From assembly GCA_000802095.1 (NCBI GenBank), contig JUEB01000017.1, positions 62,001 to 126,000 on the forward strand: a stretch of 64,000 nucleotides of DNA, written 5' to 3'. Source of the stretch: Peptococcaceae bacterium BICA1-7. Lineage in GTDB: Bacteria > Bacillota > Desulfotomaculia > Desulfotomaculales > Desulfocucumaceae. Under the pieces are notes generated by a model. That model was not told the DNA's origin. It saw only the letters and a list, made by a program, of their open reading frames with translations, and did no database searches. The number at the start of each line of letters is the position of its first letter. Position 1 is the first letter of the stretch. The position numbers were made by a program, and so were the translations under genes. Positions 9,665-17,772 of this stretch are shown piece after piece.

Positions 9665-10189
9665 TTAATGAGCACTTCTCTGCGCACCCATAATCGACGC
9701 AACAATTTTCTGAATCCCAACCACGCCCAGCACCAATGCGGTGCCGCCAACCAACTGAATGGCCATCCACTGCACCGGCTGGGGCCCCGGAGGAACTTTA
9801 GCGGCAACGGCTGCTATAAAGAAAAGCATAAAAGCATTGGTATTAAATACCCAGGGTATATGATCCTTCAATAATACGATAGCACCCACAAACACACCTA
9901 TGTATGCAAGCTGGGCAGGAAAGACTCCAATTGTCGGGGCTAAAGCTTTAATGACTATCATAATGATGGGATATTGCAAGATACCAAAAAATGAGCCAAT
10001 AATTATATGGGGTATTTGTTTTGCATCCATATGGTAATAGAAAAATATAATCATACACGCAAATGCCGGCCAGGTGGCTAAATGGTTTAAATGCAATACT
10101 ATTTCACCAATTAGTGTCAGGCTAACCAGCAGTGTGGCAAAAATAATTCTGCCTTTGGAAAAAATAGGAGATATTTGTTGTTGTTCCAT
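9665..10189 (-). CDS. Small integral membrane protein, DUF1097-like
   Basis: 174 residues from the ATG at 10189, which has GAAAGGGGAAC upstream; the frame could begin nine codons earlier. About five hydrophobic segments (for example near residues 17-34, 44-58, 64-85, 92-108 and 139-160) indicate a polytopic membrane protein. Length and layout recall the DUF1097/YcdZ group, but the match is from general appearance only. It lies 72 bp after the acyl-CoA ligase on the same strand and probably shares its sigma-54 promoter. That context suggests a link to fatty-acid uptake or metabolism; no function can be read from the sequence. Confidence 0.75.
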   Translation of the reverse strand: MEQQQISPIFSKGRIIFATLLVSLTLIGEIVLHLNHLATWPAFACMIIFFYYHMDAKQIPHIIIGSFFGILQYPIIMIVIKALAPTIGVFPAQLAYIGVFVGAIVLLKDHIPWVFNTNAFMLFFIAAVAAKVPPGPQPVQWMAIQLVGGTALVLGVVGIQKIVASIMGAQRSAH

Positions 10190-10261
10190 GGTTCGTTCCC
10201 CTTTCTGCTTTAACACTGTTGATAATTTTCATATTGAACTGATAACTGTTCATTAAAGAAA

Positions 10262-11902
10262 TTATTTAACCCCTAGCTTCTCTTTTTCCTCATCAACCAA
10301 CCTCCTTTTCAATAATTTCCCTACAGAAGTTTTGGGCAATTCCAGCCTAAACTCAAACAGTTTGGGCACCTTGTAAGGAGCCAGCCTTTCTTTGCAAAAG
10401 GCGATTATCTCTTCCTCAGTGGCGCTATGCCCCTGTTTTAAAACTATATAAGCCTTTACCGTTTCGCCGCGGTATTGGTGAGGTATGCCCGCCACAATGG
10501 TCTCCTGCACCTTGGGATGTTGATAAATAACCTCTTCTACCTCGCGGGGGTAAATGTTATAGCCGCCGGCAATGATGATATCCTTTTTCCTGTCCACTAT
10601 ATAAAAATACCCGTCCTCATCCATCCTGGCCATATCGCCTGTATACAGCCAGCCATTCCTCAGAGCTTTTTTAGTTTCATCAGGGCGGTTCCAGTAGCCT
10701 TTCATAACCTGTGGGCCCATTATAATAAGCTCTCCCACCTCACCTGGAGGCAAAGGCCTGTCGCCCGTTTCCATATCCACAACCGCCGCGTGGGTGCCCG
10801 GGTAAGGGATGCCAATGCTTCCCCTTCTGTATTTTAAATCAAAGGGTGGGCAGCTGATCACTGTCGGCGAAGCTTCGGAAAGCCCATAACCTTCATTAAT
10901 GATGGAGTTTGTCCCCTCCAGTTTGGCCTTCATAGCCTGCATCAATTCATCGGGGATTGGGCCTGACCCGCTTTTATAAAACGGAACCTTGCCATAGTCA
11001 TTAAAATCCTTCAGCTCAGGGCTATTTAACAAAGCTGTGTACATAGTCGGCACGCCATTAAAAAACGTGGGTTCATATTTGCTGATTATCCCGGCCACAT
11101 CGGCAGGCAAAAATTTTGCCACCGGAATCATCGTAGTCCCCGCCGCTATGCAAATATTCATACAGGAAGTCATACCGGCAACATGAAAGAAAGGCAGCAC
11201 GCCAATAATGCGTTGTTTCCAGGACCCACCTGAGAAAAAGTGGTCGGACTGGCAGACGTTTGCATAAAGGTTGAAATGAGTCAACATGGCCGCCTTGGGC
11301 ACACCGGTGGTGCCTCCGGTATACTGGAGCAAAGCTATATCCTCAACAGGATCGATATCCGCCTGGGGCGCTTCCGGGAGGTCACCGGCATACAGATCCG
11401 GGAGCCATAGGGTGTCATCCGGCATTTCACCCGACTTACCTCCAAGACTGGTGAGAATAACCTTTTCAAGGCCGGTATTGGGCCTGATATTTTTTATCCT
11501 GAAGTACAGGTCGGCCAGTGTTATGATCATCTTTGAGCCGGAATCGTTTACCTGATATTCTATTTCCCTTTCCACATACATGGGATTAGTGTTTACCACT
11601 ACGCCGCCCATACTTAAAATGGCATAATAAGAGATTACAAAATCCGGACAGTTGGGCAGCATCAGTGAAACCCTGTCTCCTTTACGCAAGCCCAATTCGT
11701 AAAGGGCAGAGGCTACCCTTTTAACACAACCGGCTAATTGCCCATAAGTAATCTTGCGGTCGTAAAAAATTATCGCCGTATTGTCCGGGTTATTTTTCGC
11801 GGAATCAAAAAGCAGACTATGCAGCGTCTTTGGCTCTACTCTGATATCCCAGGCCACCCCTCCGGCCTTATAGATATCTAAATATGGTTTAGTAAAATCC
11901 AA
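10262..11902 (-). CDS. Long-chain fatty acid--CoA ligase (AMP-forming)
   Basis: Activates a fatty acid to acyl-CoA through an acyl-adenylate, feeding the adjacent beta-oxidation enzymes. ANL-superfamily motifs in order: YTGGTTGVPKAAMLTH (phosphate loop), NEGYGLSEASP, YTGDMARMDEDGYFYIVDR, the hinge DRKKDIIIAGGYNIYP, and the catalytic C-terminal lysine in VGKLLKRRLV. The start is placed at TTG 11902, preceded by GGGAGGGGG at about 8 nt, giving 546 residues. The longest open frame (to 11965) would run into the sigma-54 promoter and upstream of the likely transcript start, so it is rejected. First gene of a two-gene unit. Confidence 0.93.
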   Translation of the reverse strand: MDFTKPYLDIYKAGGVAWDIRVEPKTLHSLLFDSAKNNPDNTAIIFYDRKITYGQLAGCVKRVASALYELGLRKGDRVSLMLPNCPDFVISYYAILSMGGVVVNTNPMYVEREIEYQVNDSGSKMIITLADLYFRIKNIRPNTGLEKVILTSLGGKSGEMPDDTLWLPDLYAGDLPEAPQADIDPVEDIALLQYTGGTTGVPKAAMLTHFNLYANVCQSDHFFSGGSWKQRIIGVLPFFHVAGMTSCMNICIAAGTTMIPVAKFLPADVAGIISKYEPTFFNGVPTMYTALLNSPELKDFNDYGKVPFYKSGSGPIPDELMQAMKAKLEGTNSIINEGYGLSEASPTVISCPPFDLKYRRGSIGIPYPGTHAAVVDMETGDRPLPPGEVGELIIMGPQVMKGYWNRPDETKKALRNGWLYTGDMARMDEDGYFYIVDRKKDIIIAGGYNIYPREVEEVIYQHPKVQETIVAGIPHQYRGETVKAYIVLKQGHSATEEEIIAFCKERLAPYKVPKLFEFRLELPKTSVGKLLKRRLVDEEKEKLGVK

Positions 11903-11960
11903 CCCCAAAGCCCCCTCCCATAAACTACAATTTTTTTTACTTTGCGACAATTTAAAATAC

Positions 11961-11976
11961 AGCAAATCTTATGCCA
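11961..11976 (-). promoter_or_regulatory. Sigma-54 (-24/-12) promoter of the acyl-CoA ligase
   Basis: Minus strand TGGCAT-AAGAT-TTGCT, the same form as the promoter at 4010-4025. Predicted start near 11950, about 48 bp before the TTG at 11902. The palindrome AAACAGC-C-GCTGTTT at 12029-12043 lies about 55 bp upstream and is a candidate activator site. Confidence 0.87.
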
Positions 11977-12116
11977 TTCCAAAAGGCCCTTCCCGGCCAA
12001 GAGAATTCCGGGGATTGGTTTCTTTTATAAACAGCCGCTGTTTCAATATGAATTCCCCACGGAATGCATCATCTCTTTTTCCAAAGCCCTGTCAATTAGT
12101 GGATCTCTAAACACAG

Positions 12117-12138
12117 AAAAACCGCCCGAAGGCGGTTT
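12117..12138 (-). terminator. Rho-independent terminator after the prkA 3' part
   Basis: Minus strand AAACCGCC-TTCG-GGCGGTTTTT: an 8-bp stem with a stable TTCG loop and a U run. It is the natural end of the prkA transcript and marks the host side of the element junction. Confidence 0.9.
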
Positions 12139-12159
12139 CCCACTAACTATAAATTTAGC

Positions 12160-12660
12160 TTAACGGTTTAACAGGCTCCCCACGTACTTCATCAGCTCAT
12201 TGGCGCAGATATGGCAATAGCCGTACTCGTCGATCAGCTTGGCACTCACCTCATTAATACGCTTAAGCTGCTCGGCGTCCGGGGTCTTGGTGGATGTAGT
12301 GATCTTCACTACATCCTTCAAGTCGGCAAAGAGCTTTTTCTCCACCGCCTCCCGGAGGCGCTCGTGGGACCGGTAGTCAAATTTCCTGTTCTTGCGGGCA
12401 AAGGAGGAAAGCCTGATCAGTATTTCCTCCCGGAAACTCTTTTTGGCGTTTTCAGAAATGCCTATCTGCTCCTCTATGGACCTCATCAACTTCTCATCCG
12501 GGTCCATCTCCTCATCGGTGATGGGGTCCTTTATCTTGACCCCGTTGCAGTAGGCCTCCACATTATCGAGGTAATTGTCAAAGAGTACCTTGGCAGACTC
12601 CTCATACGAGTAGACAAAGGCCTTCTGGATCTCCTTTTTGGCCAGCTCGTCATATTCCTT
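12160..12660 (-). pseudogene. prkA: prkA, C-terminal fragment (split serine protein kinase)
   Basis: Codes for the last ~166 residues of PrkA, a conserved AAA+-linked serine protein kinase expressed in the mother cell during Bacillus sporulation. It starts at the KEYDELAKKEIQKAF block and runs through DEKLMRSIEEQIGISENAKK, RFDYRSHERLREA-like and KKLFADLKDVVKITTSTKTP blocks to YVGSLLNR, the normal PrkA C-terminus. The upstream part of the protein lies 17.9 kb away at 30571-31212, and the two pieces abut exactly at ARK|EYDEL. A GTG nine bases upstream gives a spurious open frame beginning in element DNA. The reading frame is intact and the terminator is in place, so this looks like a host gene half rather than decayed sequence. 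Confidence 0.93.
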
Positions 12661-12674
12661 GGGCGACACACTGG
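12639..12674. other. attL-like junction of the prkA element
   Basis: Boundary between prkA (left) and the element (right). The 5-bp core TCCTT (AAGGA on the coding strand) at 12656-12660 recurs at 30569-30573. Combined with the other end, the element arms form an imperfect dyad (12 of 17 positions) centred on the dinucleotide GA at 12656-12657, the structure expected for the attP of a serine integrase. Confidence 0.82.
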
Positions 12675-14212
12675 AGATAAAAATTGTCCTTTGCGTTATC
12701 CATTATTCCGTAAACCGGTATGACGGCAAAAATCCTCATATTTCCATTGGCGTATATTTCAATCTTCGGGAACAGAGCCTGAATTAGCTTTCTCTGCTGC
12801 TGCCGGGACATCTCCTTTTCGATGGTTGATAAAACTGCAAAACAGTTGAAAATATATTCTATATCAAGCTTTTGGTCTCCCAACTGTGCTAATTGGCCTG
12901 AAATATCCCTCTGCTCATTTTTCACGTTTTGAATTTCTGCTTCTATTGCTTTTTTCTTCTTCTTTAGGGTAGCCTTATCCCAATCTCCATCAAGATATAT
13001 GGACAGCAGCTTTTCTTTTTTTAAGCTCAGCTGTGTTTCAGCCTTACTAAGGGTATCCAGCCGCGCCTTAAGAAGACTTTTTTCCTTATCAGAGTTATTC
13101 ACCTTGATCAGCTGTTGCGCGACTAATGGACTGGAGCCTATAAGTTTTATTGCGCCAATTAACCTCGCATCAACCTGGTCCACCCGGTGAACCGCTTTAC
13201 AGGATGGTTTGATAGTATGCCCATATTTATTTCTGGCCCTGTGCCGGTAATAATAATAACTGTATTTTTTATTTCCGTACCGGCTATTTATTGGAGACAC
13301 CTGAAACTTTGCGTTGCATTCCCCACATAACAAAGCCCCGGCAGCCAGACTTGTGACAGTGTTGTTCCTTTGCCATGCCCTTTCTTCGCTTCGCTGACGA
13401 AGTATTTTCTGGCAGCGGTCAAATAGCTCTATAGGCACCGTGGGATCAAAGGCGGCCTCCACATATATGTCTTTACCGTTTTCGCACCTTTTAAGATCTC
13501 CCCGGTGTATGGGCTGGGTTATTACTCTTAACACTGACCAGGTATCCCATGTACTGCCCTCAGGTGATGGTATGCCAATCTTATTCAATTCGACTGCTAT
13601 TGTACGAGAGCCATACCCTTCCAAGTACAATTGGAACATCTTTTGCACAGTTGGACCGGTTTCAGGATCAACTATAACGGTATCCTTGCCTTTATTATTC
13701 TTAACTTTTTTTCTTCCATAGGGTGGCTTCCCAAACCAGTTGCCATTTTCAGCAGCTTCAGCTCTGCCCCTCTTCATTGCCTTTTTTAGCTTTCTTCTCT
13801 GGTGGCGGGCAAACAGATTAAAAACATCACTGACAAGTTCATCATCTTCGTCCGTGAAGTCAATCTCCTGAACAGGAGTTACCAGACGAACTCCGGCTTC
13901 ACGCATCTCTTTTTTTAGCAATTCCCAGTCAATGGTCTCCATCCGGGATAATCTGTCCTGATCAACCACAAGAATTACATCAAATTTACCGGCGGCCATA
14001 TCATCACGCAGCTGGTCCAGTCCCGGGCGCCTGGAACTGGAACCTGTAATGGAGTCCTCATAGATTTTATATATTCTATAATTCCGGAGTTTGGCGAAAT
14101 TTTTCAATTCCTTCTCTTGCCCGCCGAGACTCCATTTTTGCAAATCTTCATCTGTGCTTATCCTTTTATATAGAGCAGCTATTAGTTCATCCTGTGACCT
14201 CTTTATCTCCAA
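12650..14212 (-). CDS. Large serine recombinase of the prkA element
   Basis: Site-specific recombinase that probably integrates and excises the element. About 520 residues from TTG 14212 (GGGAGGAG upstream; another TTG lies at 14236). Resolvase domain with the nucleophilic serine in LYKRISTDED, then DQDRLSR; a recombinase domain (GKPPYGRKKV, YGSRTIAVELNKIGIPSP); a zinc ribbon beginning LCGECNAKF with a later cysteine in KPSCKAVH; a coiled coil (about 380-460) and a C-terminal tail. The gene lies at the extreme end of the element and its last two codons and stop (GGA ATA TGA) lie in prkA DNA. In the excised circle the frame would read on for 23 residues to a stop at 30497-30499, so integration trims the C-terminus. 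Confidence 0.92.
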   Translation of the reverse strand: MEIKRSQDELIAALYKRISTDEDLQKWSLGGQEKELKNFAKLRNYRIYKIYEDSITGSSSRRPGLDQLRDDMAAGKFDVILVVDQDRLSRMETIDWELLKKEMREAGVRLVTPVQEIDFTDEDDELVSDVFNLFARHQRRKLKKAMKRGRAEAAENGNWFGKPPYGRKKVKNNKGKDTVIVDPETGPTVQKMFQLYLEGYGSRTIAVELNKIGIPSPEGSTWDTWSVLRVITQPIHRGDLKRCENGKDIYVEAAFDPTVPIELFDRCQKILRQRSEERAWQRNNTVTSLAAGALLCGECNAKFQVSPINSRYGNKKYSYYYYRHRARNKYGHTIKPSCKAVHRVDQVDARLIGAIKLIGSSPLVAQQLIKVNNSDKEKSLLKARLDTLSKAETQLSLKKEKLLSIYLDGDWDKATLKKKKKAIEAEIQNVKNEQRDISGQLAQLGDQKLDIEYIFNCFAVLSTIEKEMSRQQQRKLIQALFPKIEIYANGNMRIFAVIPVYGIMDNAKDNFYLQCVAQGI

Positions 14213-14474
14213 CAGGCTCCACTCCTCCCACGACAATATCCTTCTTTGTCATGGTTAAAAATTCCTCCCAGAGATCCTCCACAGGTCTCGCGCCTGTCCC
14301 CCAGGCGATTATTCCTTCCAGGGCCTCTTCCTTAAATCCCGCAATGGCCACATCTGCAAGCAGCCTGGGTAAATTGGCGCGCTTATAAACCTGATTGGAT
14401 ATAATCCCTATAGCTATTGATAAGCCCTCTTCAGTTTTCTCATCCCCGGCATATTCAAGAGTTGTTTCCGGCAT
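14187..14474 (-). CDS. Small acidic protein upstream of the recombinase
   Basis: 95 residues from ATG 14474, chosen because GGAGGTGAAC lies just upstream; the frame extends back to 14507. No recognised domain. Composition is acidic with a helical middle (LPRLLADVAIAGFKEEALEG). The 3' end overlaps the recombinase start by about 26 bp, so the two are translationally coupled. Serine integrases of mobile elements often need a small recombination directionality factor, and position makes this a candidate; that is inference only. Confidence 0.65.
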   Translation of the reverse strand: MPETTLEYAGDEKTEEGLSIAIGIISNQVYKRANLPRLLADVAIAGFKEEALEGIIAWGTGARPVEDLWEEFLTMTKKDIVVGGVEPVGDKEVTG

Positions 14475-14554
14475 ATCAGAGTTCACCTCCCTGACTCTTG
14501 CGCCCAAAGGCTCTTTAAAGAGACGGTATGTCTTAAACGGATTGTCCTATTACA

Positions 14555-14580
14555 AAAGAAAAAGAGCCTTGCGCGGCTCC
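14555..14580 (-). terminator. Rho-independent terminator
   Basis: Minus strand GAGCC-GCGCAA-GGCTC followed by TTTTTCTTTT. It ends a short transcript from the small open frames at 14586-14883 before the recombinase unit. Confidence 0.8.
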
Positions 14581-14585
14581 CTATA

Positions 14586-14678
14586 CTATGATCCGGAGTT
14601 ACCTCCTCCCCCTGAACTGGCGGCAGCCCTCCCGGGACCAGCCTGCCCCCCGCCCCTTCCGGTTCTCCCCTTAGGCAT
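14586..14678 (-). CDS. Gly-rich 30-aa peptide, overlapping start
   Basis: Sequence begins MPKGRTGRGGG and ends SSGGGGNSGS. Its ATG overlaps the end of the 14671-14883 frame (GAGGATGCCTAA), which supplies a GGAGG-like site and suggests translational coupling. A terminator follows 6 bp after the stop. Not recognised; a low-complexity peptide could be chance, but the coupled start and terminator favour a real short gene. Confidence 0.4.
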   Translation of the reverse strand: MPKGRTGRGGGQAGPGRAAASSGGGGNSGS

Positions 14679-14883
14679 CCTCCGTCACCTCGCCTTTGAT
14701 GTCCAGATAACACTTCGTATATTCAGAGACGTTCAATAAAAAAAAGGCATCAAAATCAATGCCTTCAACATCCTTGCGGGAACAATATTCCTCTCCTTTC
14801 CGAAGGAACTTCCGGCCAGTCCTGCCTGCATAAACACCTTCGCGCCGGGACGCCGCGGGCAGATATACCCGCATATACCGCAA
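14671..14883 (-). CDS. Small hypothetical protein of the element
   Basis: Up to 70 residues with the block GRKFLRKGEEYCSRKDVEGI, the kind of short basic-acidic protein common in phage-derived regions. The start is uncertain (ATG at 14883 or the internal ATG at 14874). A second frame over the same DNA (to 14957) encodes a cysteine-rich stretch CPGCGVVWKKGKCNCGICGY resembling a zinc ribbon, so a frameshift may have split one protein that ran through both frames. Function unknown. Confidence 0.4.
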   Translation of the reverse strand: MRYMRVYLPAASRREGVYAGRTGRKFLRKGEEYCSRKDVEGIDFDAFFLLNVSEYTKCYLDIKGEVTEDA

Positions 14884-15067
14884 TTACATTTACCCTTTTT
14901 CCACACAACCCCGCACCCTGGGCAGCCGTAGTTATTACCTCTACGGTCATTACGCAATATCTTTAGAATACAGTAAAGGCGGAGTAGTTCCGCCTTAGTT
15001 TATGCCACTAAATATAAATGATTTGTCTTAACTAAAACCACAGATTTTGCTCATAATGCAGCAATTG

Positions 15068-15502
15068 TTAATTATCCCTTTTTTCTTCCCAGAGTCGTGT
15101 GCGTTCTTCAAAACTCACTTCTTTGTGTATTTGATGCAGCATCCATAGATACCCGAAAGGATCGCTGAATATGCCGTTTGATACTCCGTAATCAGGCAAT
15201 TCTGTCACAGGCTGCACCTCAGTACAGCCCGCGCTGATCGCCTTCGAAAATGTTTCCTTGATGTCAGGGACGAGGATGTTAAACCAAATTGATTTGGGTT
15301 CATCTGGGTTTGGTGCCTTCAACTGGAATTTCGGGTTTTCATCCAACATGTGAAAGCGTACTCCGTATAGGGTAAAAATGACTTCATTTTCACCTTTAGG
15401 AAAATCTGAAACCTCAACACGTTCGATATCAAATACTTTTTCATATAATTCCAATGCCTTCAAGCTGTCTGTAATAACCATATCAATTTCTACTCCGACC
15501 AT
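15068..15502 (-). CDS. VOC-family (glyoxalase/bleomycin-resistance-like) protein
   Basis: 144 residues. ATG 15502 has AAAGGAG upstream; the open frame runs further back but only through the preceding gene. Two beta-alpha-beta-beta-beta modules are suggested by VGVEIDMVITDSLKALELYEKVFDIE and SIWFNILVPDIKETFSKAISAG, ending in the typical SDPFGYLWMLHQ block. Such proteins bind a metal or small substrate; many are annotated as PhnB-like or glyoxalase-like. It follows the 15519-15998 gene by 16 bp, so the two form an operon. Substrate unknown. Confidence 0.85.
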   Translation of the reverse strand: MVGVEIDMVITDSLKALELYEKVFDIERVEVSDFPKGENEVIFTLYGVRFHMLDENPKFQLKAPNPDEPKSIWFNILVPDIKETFSKAISAGCTEVQPVTELPDYGVSNGIFSDPFGYLWMLHQIHKEVSFEERTRLWEEKRDN

Positions 15503-15518
15503 TTTGAAAACACTCCTT

Positions 15519-15998
15519 TTATAGATTAACTGAATATTTTGCTTCATTTTGCAGGAGCCGCCGTATGCCTTCCACGTCCTCTGACGTAATGTCTGCAAAT
15601 AGAAAAAAGTGTCTGCACTTGGAATATGATTTGCCGTTAATTGTGAATGAAATTGGTCCAGCGCAGCCGCCGCCATGATTTTCACAATCCTTGGATGCGG
15701 AAAGCAATGAAGCTTTACAATGCTCCGTGCAGTTTTCTAAAACATCGTAGTACCCTGCTATGTGAAACAATTTTGCGCGGATAGAAAACCGCTCCCCGGT
15801 TATACGCAAAATGTAAAGTACACGTTTTGGCTTTGTGGCGATATACTCACATTTCCAGTCGTCAGGCTTCTTTCCGACAGGTGAAATCTTTGCCATATAT
15901 CCAAGGGCAAGTGCTGTTTCATGCAGGCTGTTTACAATAGACTTACCCTCTGTCGGTAATGAAGAAATTATTTGAGATAAAACATTCTTTGACTCCAT
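15519..15998 (-). CDS. Conserved hypothetical protein with Cys motif
   Basis: 159 residues, not recognised. The second half has five cysteines and two adjacent glycine turns (ENCTEHCKASL, KDCENHGGGCAGPI, YSKCRHFF), suggesting a metal site or disulphides, with a mixed alpha/beta N-terminal half. It is the first gene of a two-gene unit with the VOC protein 16 bp downstream. No signal peptide or membrane segment is visible, so it is probably cytosolic. Confidence 0.7.
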   Translation of the reverse strand: MESKNVLSQIISSLPTEGKSIVNSLHETALALGYMAKISPVGKKPDDWKCEYIATKPKRVLYILRITGERFSIRAKLFHIAGYYDVLENCTEHCKASLLSASKDCENHGGGCAGPISFTINGKSYSKCRHFFLFADITSEDVEGIRRLLQNEAKYSVNL

Positions 15999-16186
15999 AA
16001 AGTCCTCGCTTACTCTGGTTCATGTCTTTTTCGGGCGGGGCGGCAAACCGAGCCTCTTATATCTTTGGTTGATATTTTTCATTCAGAAATAAAAGCATAC
16101 TGCCGATTATATAAATAATCTTTGCTGCACATTATTCTACTACTATTCATTATAGCTTATTCCTCAGTTGCTGCACGAAATTACCA

Positions 16187-16279
16187 TTATGCGCAACAGG
16201 CACCGGTCTCTATCGCCGTGGTGGTCTTGGCGCAGCCGCCCTTTTGGTTGCATATAGCGATTATCAATGCTTTACTCAT
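16187..16279 (-). pseudogene. ParA/Soj N-terminal remnant
   Basis: A 30-residue frame with a good GGAGGTAAATT ribosome binding site that begins MSKALIIAICNQKGGCAKTT, the deviant Walker A motif of ParA-type partition ATPases, then stops after AIETGACCA. The other ~220 residues are absent. It shows that a plasmid or ICE-type partition gene once stood here. Confidence 0.75.
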
Positions 16280-16311
16280 AATTTACCTCCATTCATTTTG
16301 GGTAATAAAAA

Positions 16312-16331
16312 AAGAGCCCCTTAAAGCTCTT
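16312..16331 (-). terminator. Rho-independent terminator
   Basis: Minus strand stem AAGAGC...GCTCTT followed by seven T. It lies just past the toxin remnant (ends 16401) and before the parA remnant. Confidence 0.75.
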
Positions 16332-16400
16332 CTATGCTTGCAGTTTAATTAAACCTGGAAAAAGTGCCGGTATTTTTACCCGGCACTACTTTTCAATCAA

Positions 16401-16825
16401 TCAACTAGTTCTTAATACTTTTCTTAATTGAGCCTCTATAACTGCGCTGACTGTATTCTCCATTTCAATATATGCCATTATATTAAGGTCCAGTAAAGCA
16501 CTGTCCTCTTCATCAAGATATTCTACTCCGTCTGCGTCAATCAAATCTCTCCGGTCAAACGTTAATATTTGGTCTGTTTTTATATAAGATGGTCTCCTTA
16601 GAAATTGTATTTTCTGCAATCAAGAGAGACATGGTATGATTCAAGTTGTTTGGGTGAACCATCATCATTAACCGCTGAACTTATGGGAACTAAAGTTATT
16701 GTTTGATTCGGCACTAGGTAAGTATGAAGAACCACTGCTCTATGTCTACCATTAATTACGTGTCCAGATTCAGGTGGAAAGGAAAAAAAAATAACATCAC
16801 CTTTATTAAAGGTCACTGGAGGCAT
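16401..16825 (-). pseudogene. PemK/MazF-family toxin, frameshifted
   Basis: The first frame (16598-16825) gives the N-terminal half of a MazF/PemK RNase: KGDVIFFSFPP, RHRAVVLHTYL, TITLVPISSA. It stops after CRKYNF, while the -1 frame continues with RRPSYIKTDQILTFDRRDL, the usual C-terminal half. One extra T in the run AATTTC would join them as YNFLRRPSYIKTDQ. It is therefore a single-base deletion pseudogene or a sequencing error. The gene 7 bp upstream may be the antitoxin. Confidence 0.8.
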
Positions 16826-16831
16826 ATTAAC

Positions 16832-17134
16832 TTATTCCTCTTCTATTAATTTTCTTTGCAGTTTTGAAGCTTTATTGAGAAGCTCATTATCTCCGTGATC
16901 CCGTATATCTCCACCATAACGCATAAACCTTGCTTTCATGGCCGGTTCTCTTAGGGATGTAAAACTAAAACCATTTTTTGATTCGAAAGCTTCTATAGCC
17001 CTTTCAACAGGAGTTAATTGTTTTTCTTTCAGTGCGGGCAACATACGCTTAACCCCCCGCCTTTTAACAATAATTTTCTTGCTTGTCCTCATTTTATTCC
17101 ATCTCTGCCTTTTTTTCCAGGTATTTATCTCCAA
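16832..17134 (-). CDS. Possible antitoxin partner of the MazF-like toxin
   Basis: Up to 100 residues; starts at 17134, 17092 (ATG) or 17044 (ATG after GGCGGGGGG) are all possible. Charged, probably helical, with no motif I recognise (LTPVERAIEAFESKNGF, KASKLQRKLIEEE). It ends 6 bp before the toxin start, the normal order and spacing for an antitoxin gene. The assignment rests on position alone. Confidence 0.5.
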   Translation of the reverse strand: MEINTWKKRQRWNKMRTSKKIIVKRRGVKRMLPALKEKQLTPVERAIEAFESKNGFSFTSLREPAMKARFMRYGGDIRDHGDNELLNKASKLQRKLIEEE

Positions 17135-17234
17135 TTATATGTTTTCTGGTATTAATTTGGCAGGGGTTATAAATTAATTTTTCTGTTGAATGTTGACGCA
17201 TAACCTCCTTAAGATAGTGTTTCCCTTTTTTGTT

Positions 17235-17537
17235 TTATTCGTACCCCTGGTTTCCCAGCAATGAGAAACACAGAACCCTTGCTTGATTCTTTTCTTGCAA
17301 CGGGAATATTCTCAAGTAAATATGCAGCAGTAATACCATCCAGCCTATTCCCACGAAAAACAATATTGATATATAGGACACTATTATCTCATAGGTTCCT
17401 ATCTGGGCCGCCCTTAAGAAATGATGCATTATTTCAAAGAATATCAATAAGACAGCCCATAAAGCCATCGTAGCGAAACCTGAATAAGCGCACAATTTTT
17501 GACCTTTATTAACCCTGTTATCCTTTTCCATATGCAC
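17235..17537 (-). CDS. Small membrane protein
   Basis: 100 residues (98 from the second ATG at 17531, which follows GGGAGGGAAG). Two hydrophobic segments, AYSGFATMALWAVLLIFF and IIVSYISILFFVGIGWMVLL, predict a two-span membrane protein with charged ends. Not recognised. It lies among small element genes on the same strand. Confidence 0.6.
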   Translation of the reverse strand: MHMEKDNRVNKGQKLCAYSGFATMALWAVLLIFFEIMHHFLRAAQIGTYEIIVSYISILFFVGIGWMVLLLHIYLRIFPLQEKNQARVLCFSLLGNQGYE

Positions 17538-17573
17538 TTCCCTCCCTTAAACATTAAAGAGCCCTCTCAGGCC

Positions 17574-17753
17574 CTATTGTTCTAACCTTTTTATATTCAG
17601 CTTCGCCAAATCATCTGCCAGCCTTTTTATCAAACCTGCGCAAGCGCCATACTTGGCAGCGTACCTGGTTGCCGGATCTGCACATTTCTCCCCGGCCTGG
17701 TCAGCCTCTTTAATTATTTCCAGCAATCTGTGGGCTATATCCCTATAATCCAT
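17574..17753 (-). CDS. Small hypothetical protein
   Basis: 59 residues from ATG 17753, preceded by AGGAGGGG. Predicted helical, with a central CADPATRYAAKYGACAGLI segment and a basic C-terminus. Not recognised. It follows the frameshifted gene at 17773-18088 and may share its transcript. Confidence 0.55.
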   Translation of the reverse strand: MDYRDIAHRLLEIIKEADQAGEKCADPATRYAAKYGACAGLIKRLADDLAKLNIKRLEQ

Positions 17754-17772
17754 GCCAGCCCCTCCTGAAATA

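Noticed and set aside
12160-12669. Treating the 169-residue frame as a complete gene starting at GTG 12669
   Set aside because: Its first residues are element DNA; the sequence from KEYDEL onward is the C-terminal block of PrkA, with the rest of the gene 17.9 kb away.
14733-14957. Separate 74-residue cysteine-rich gene
   Set aside because: It overlaps a second frame of equal quality and lacks a clear start; mentioned only as a possible frameshift partner.
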